Shown here: positions 60,925 through 64,000 of the stretch, piece after piece | Layout: each line of letters starts with the position of its first letter | How positions within the stretch are numbered: the first letter of the stretch is position 1 | DNA from: Mycolicibacterium peregrinum | GTDB lineage: Bacteria > Actinomycetota > Actinomycetes > Mycobacteriales > Mycobacteriaceae | Direction: 5' to 3' | Length of the DNA stretch: 64,000 nt | Assembly (NCBI RefSeq): GCF_002102345.1 | Contig: NZ_LQPP01000026.1 | Location: forward strand, 186,001-250,000 | Position numbers and translations under genes: made by a program | Notes under the pieces: model-generated | Told to the model about the DNA's origin: nothing | What the model saw: only the letters and a program-made list of their open reading frames with translations | Databases searched by the model: none

Positions 60925-63900
60925 TCAGTAGGAGATACCGAGATCGCGCAGGCGCGCCCGGTACAGCTCGACGTTGCCGAGCTTGACGTCCTCGTAGCCG
61001 CGGACGATGTCGGGTAGTCCGGCTGCTTCGACGGCGGTGGCGTAGTTGTCTGCGTTCAATGTGACGGCGAGTCCGAGCACCATATCGGTGTAATGGGACA
61101 GCAACTGCCGCTCCACTTTCCGGACATGGGCGTAGCCGAACGGATCCAACTTGGTGCCGCGCAGCACCTTGGCCTTGGCGAGCATCTTCAGTGCCACATG
61201 CGATTTCGGTCCGAAGCCGACCTTCTTGGTGCGGCCCATGGCGCGCAGGACCGGCGGATGCAGCTTGTAGGTGAGGTTCTCCCCACCGGGCACGTGCGCC
61301 TGCACGTCGGCCAGGAACGCCGGGTCGACCAGCAGCCGCGCCACCTCGTACTCGTCCTTGTAGGCGGTGAACTTGTGCAGCCCACGTGCCACGGCCTCGC
61401 TGAAGGCGGTCTTGTCGGTGACCGCACGCTCCGACTGCCAGACTGATTGCACCGCGTTGACGTAGCGCCGGGCGACTCTCGCGTTCTGGTAGCGAACCAA
61501 CTCACCGGCCCGCAGTTCGACGAGCCGGCGGACCTCGCCGTCGAAGGTGGTTCCTGCCAACAGTTCCGTGCTCGCAACGGCCGGCGTGCCTTTCGGGCGT
61601 GCCGCCTCCACCGCGGCGGCGAACGCAGCCGGATCGGCGACCGCGACCCGGCCCCAGCGGAACGCCGCGACGTTGGCGGCGACCGCGACACCGTTGATGC
61701 CGATTGCCTCTTCGATGCTCGCCTCGGGCAGGCGCAACCCGCCGTTCTGGAATGCGGCGCCGATGACCAGGAAGTTGGCCGCGGCGGTATTGCCGAACAA
61801 TGCCTGGGCCGCGGCGAGCGCGTCGAGATGGGTGAGTGCCCGGGTGGCCACCGTGAGCCGGTCCAGCAGCGACTGGGTCTCGGGGTAGGCGACCGACTTG
61901 TCGTACACCATGTCGCCGGTCGGGGTCTGGCTTGTCGAGGCGACGGCGACCGTGCGTTCCGGACTGCCGTACGCGAGGTTGCGGCCATCGGTCGCCGTCA
62001 GCAGGTCGATCGCGATGATGCAGTCGGCGCCGCCTGGGGTGAGCCGGTTGGCGGGCTCCAATGCGGTGGTCGAGAACCGCAAGTGGGATACGACCGGTCC
62101 GGCCTTCTGGCTGAGCCCGATCTGGTCGAGGCTCTCCACCTCGTAACCGGCGCGCAGCGCGGCGGTGGCCAGAACCTGGTTGACCGTGACGATCCCGGTG
62201 CCACCGATGCCGGCCAGCAGGACGTTCTGCGTGCCGGTAGGGACGCCGAAGCCCGGGTCCGCGACACGTGGCGGCTCCGCGTTCTTCCGTCGGGCTACCC
62301 TGCGGCCCTTGGCGTCCGGCGTCAGCTCCACTGTGACGAACGACGGGCAGTCACCGTCGAGGCAGCTGTAGTCGGTGTTGCACGAGGTCTGGTCGATACG
62401 GGTTTTGCGTCCGAACTCGGTATCGACGGGTTGCACGGACAGGCAGTTCGACTTGGTGCCGCAGTCGCCGCAGCCCTCGCAGACCGCTTCGTTGATCACC
62501 ACGCGGGTGTTGCGGGTGGGCAGGGTGCCGCGCTTGCGTTGGCGGCGGGCGTCGGCGGCGCAGTGCTGGTCATAGATGAGGACGGTGACGCCCGGGATCT
62601 CGCGCAAGACCTTCTGCGCCTCATCGAGCCGGTCGCGGTGCCAGAGCAGCGTGCCCTTGGCGAGGGCTTTCTTGTTGTGCCGCTTGGGTTCTTCGGCGCA
62701 TACGATGATCTGCCGGACGCCTTCGGTGGTGAGCTTGTGGGTAAGCCCGGCAACGCCCAGTCCGCCCTCGACGTCCTGCGCGCCGGTCATGGCGACGACT
62801 TCGTTGTAGAGCAGCTTGTAGGTGATGTTCACCCCGGCCGCGATGCAGGCCTGTACCGCAAGCTGGCCGGAGTGGAAGAAGGTGCCGTCGCCGACGTTCT
62901 GGAACAGGTGCGGCACATCGGTGAACGGCGCCTGCCCGATCCACTGGCTGCCTTCGCCGCCCATCTGCGTCAGGCCGACGACGGCACTGTCGCTGCGGCC
63001 CGACATGGTGACGAGTGTGTGGCAGCCGATACCGCCGCCGCCGATCGAGCCCTCCGGGATCGCGGTGGAGCGGTTGTGCGGGCAGCCGCTGCAGAAGTAT
63101 GCGGTTCGCTTGGCGGACAACACTTCCAGCGACAGGGGCGGGGGAGGCGTGCGCTTGAGCTCGACATGGTCGCGCAGCACCCGGCGTAGCGGTGCCAGCA
63201 GACGACCGGCGGTCAGTTCGCCACCGAGCGGGAACAGCGGCGTGCCGGCGGCGTCGGACTTCCCGATGATCTGAGGGGCATCGGCGGTGCCGTAGAGGAT
63301 TTCGCGGATCTGGGTCTCGATGAAGGCGGTCTTGTCCTCGACGACGATCACCTGCTCGAGGCCGCGGGCGAACTCCCTGACCGACTCCCGGCCGACCGGG
63401 TACGGCATCCCGATGCGCAGCAGGCGGATTCCCGCCCGGTGCAATGCCGCGTCGTCGACGCCGAGGTCGAGCAGCGCCTGACGTACCGCGTCGAACGTCG
63501 TTCCGGTGGCGGCGATGCCGATCTTGGCGCGCATCGGGTCTACCTCGACGACGTCGAGGTCGTTCGCGGTACCGAAGGCACGTACGGTCGCCCAGCGCGG
63601 TCCGTAGAGGTCGGCCTCGGCGAGTAGGCTGTCCGCCGGAGCGGCCATCGGGCGCTGGCGGTAGGTGAATGGCCTTCCGTCCCATTGGACTTCGGGCGCC
63701 TTGATGGCGAGATCGGACACTTCGGAGTCGACCGTCCACGCGCCGTCGGCGACATCGGCGACGATCTTCATCGCCACGACGCAGCCAGAGGCCCGCGACA
63801 GCGCGACACCTTGCATGCCCATCGTGATGATCTCTTCGGCGTTGCGCGGGAACAGCACCGGGATGCCCAGTGCCGCCAGGGACCGTTCGCTGACCGCAGG

Positions 63901-64000
63901 CACTGTCGACGACTTCGATGCCGGGTCATCGCCGACGAGCAGCAGCACGCCACCGCGCGGGTTGACGCCGTACATGTTGGCGTGCCGCAGCGCATCGGTG
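60925..64000 (-). CDS. Indolepyruvate ferredoxin oxidoreductase, fused IorA-IorB (5' end outside window)
   Basis: The open frame continues through the right edge, so the N-terminus (TPP/pyrimidine domain start) is missing; at least 1024 residues are visible. In order: alpha-type domains, a TPP-binding part with GGGGIGCHTLVTM and MGGEGSQWIGQ, a ferredoxin-like part (CEGCGDCGTKSNC and CNTDYSCLDGDC), and the gamma domain with LLAGIGGTGIVTVNQVLATA. It oxidatively decarboxylates aryl or branched 2-oxo acids to acyl-CoA while reducing ferredoxin. It lies 28 nt upstream of the amino-acid dehydrogenase in one operon. Confidence 0.9.
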   Translation of the reverse strand, partial: TDALRHANMYGVNPRGGVLLLVGDDPASKSSTVPAVSERSLAALGIPVLFPRNAEEIITMGMQGVALSRASGCVVAMKIVADVADGAWTVDSEVSDLAIKAPEVQWDGRPFTYRQRPMAAPADSLLAEADLYGPRWATVRAFGTANDLDVVEVDPMRAKIGIAATGTTFDAVRQALLDLGVDDAALHRAGIRLLRIGMPYPVGRESVREFARGLEQVIVVEDKTAFIETQIREILYGTADAPQIIGKSDAAGTPLFPLGGELTAGRLLAPLRRVLRDHVELKRTPPPPLSLEVLSAKRTAYFCSGCPHNRSTAIPEGSIGGGGIGCHTLVTMSGRSDSAVVGLTQMGGEGSQWIGQAPFTDVPHLFQNVGDGTFFHSGQLAVQACIAAGVNITYKLLYNEVVAMTGAQDVEGGLGVAGLTHKLTTEGVRQIIVCAEEPKRHNKKALAKGTLLWHRDRLDEAQKVLREIPGVTVLIYDQHCAADARRQRKRGTLPTRNTRVVINEAVCEGCGDCGTKSNCLSVQPVDTEFGRKTRIDQTSCNTDYSCLDGDCPSFVTVELTPDAKGRRVARRKNAEPPRVADPGFGVPTGTQNVLLAGIGGTGIVTVNQVLATAALRAGYEVESLDQIGLSQKAGPVVSHLRFSTTALEPANRLTPGGADCIIAIDLLTATDGRNLAYGSPERTVAVASTSQTPTGDMVYDKSVAYPETQSLLDRLTVATRALTHLDALAAAQALFGNTAAANFLVIGAAFQNGGLRLPEASIEEAIGINGVAVAANVAAFRWGRVAVADPAAFAAAVEAARPKGTPAVASTELLAGTTFDGEVRRLVELRAGELVRYQNARVARRYVNAVQSVWQSERAVTDKTAFSEAVARGLHKFTAYKDEYEVARLLVDPAFLADVQAHVPGGENLTYKLHPPVLRAMGRTKKVGFGPKSHVALKMLAKAKVLRGTKLDPFGYAHVRKVERQLLSHYTDMVLGLAVTLNADNYATAVEAAGLPDIVRGYEDVKLGNVELYRARLRDLGISY

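Noticed and set aside
60925..64000. Truncated or broken oxidoreductase gene
   Set aside because: The frame is open to the window edge and the visible domains are intact, so the missing N-terminus is an edge effect.

Overview
The window is high-GC actinobacterial DNA, and gene content and order point to a fast-growing mycobacterium (Mycolicibacterium type). From memory of the M. tuberculosis map, the backbone matches dacB1/Rv3329/sigJ (Rv3330-Rv3328c), sdhCDAB-cdd-deoA-add (Rv3316-Rv3319, Rv3315c-Rv3313c), Rv3311, upp, pmmB, deoD, amiB1, amiA1, Rv3304, lpdA, glpD2 and Rv3300c. Accessory blocks are inserted at several joints. I saw no rRNA, tRNA, CRISPR array, insertion sequence or prophage gene.

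Layout. 0-3.6 kb: a minus-strand, translationally coupled operon tetR - glycosyltransferase - orphan ATP synthase c subunit (atpE paralogue) - glycosyltransferase, closed by a hairpin. 3.6-6 kb: dacB1 and an SMP-30-like lactonase. 6-17.4 kb: an apparent polyamine/amine uptake and breakdown block: Lrp regulator plus class III aminotransferase, aldehyde dehydrogenase, two flavin amine oxidases, an XRE-cupin regulator, a four-gene PotABCD-like ABC transporter and a small cupin. 17.4-20.3 kb: sigJ (ECF41 type) overlapping a split-barrel reductase, then a steroid 5-alpha-reductase family gene with a KstR-like box and a carboxymuconolactone-decarboxylase family gene. 20.4-27.1 kb: sdhCDAB diverging from the nucleoside salvage genes cdd, deoA and add.

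27-33.2 kb: two paralogous membrane-anchored beta-propeller genes flank a short remnant of the add 3' end, a small secreted protein, a DUF1254/DUF1214 lipoprotein and an alpha/beta hydrolase, which looks like an old duplication followed by insertion. 33.2-41 kb: the Rv3311 homologue, a 1066-residue cyclase-homology/ATPase protein, an EspC-like/NlpC-P60 pair and an ECF sigma factor coupled to an SDR. This block sits where M. tuberculosis carries sapM. 41-49 kb: upp, a multi-span membrane protein, marR-pmmB, an AbrB-type transporter, a flavin monooxygenase facing a TetR gene across an ordered operator array, and deoD. 49-57.5 kb: amiB1-amiA1, the Rv3304 homologue, lpdA, a small membrane protein, glpD2, an RluA-type pseudouridine synthase and an SDR. 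57.5-64 kb: an enoyl-CoA hydratase and an amino-acid catabolic operon (indolepyruvate oxidoreductase, amino-acid dehydrogenase, permease) that runs off the right end.

The most unusual locus is the first one. A c subunit with changes at inhibitor-contact positions is locked between two macrolide/sterol-type glycosyltransferases under an adjacent TetR regulator. This suggests a combined drug-modification and target-substitution cassette, which is an inference. A second theme is regulatory: many genes have a TANNNT -10 box 6-7 nt before the start codon, predicting leaderless mRNAs, and several accessory clusters carry well-ordered operator repeats.
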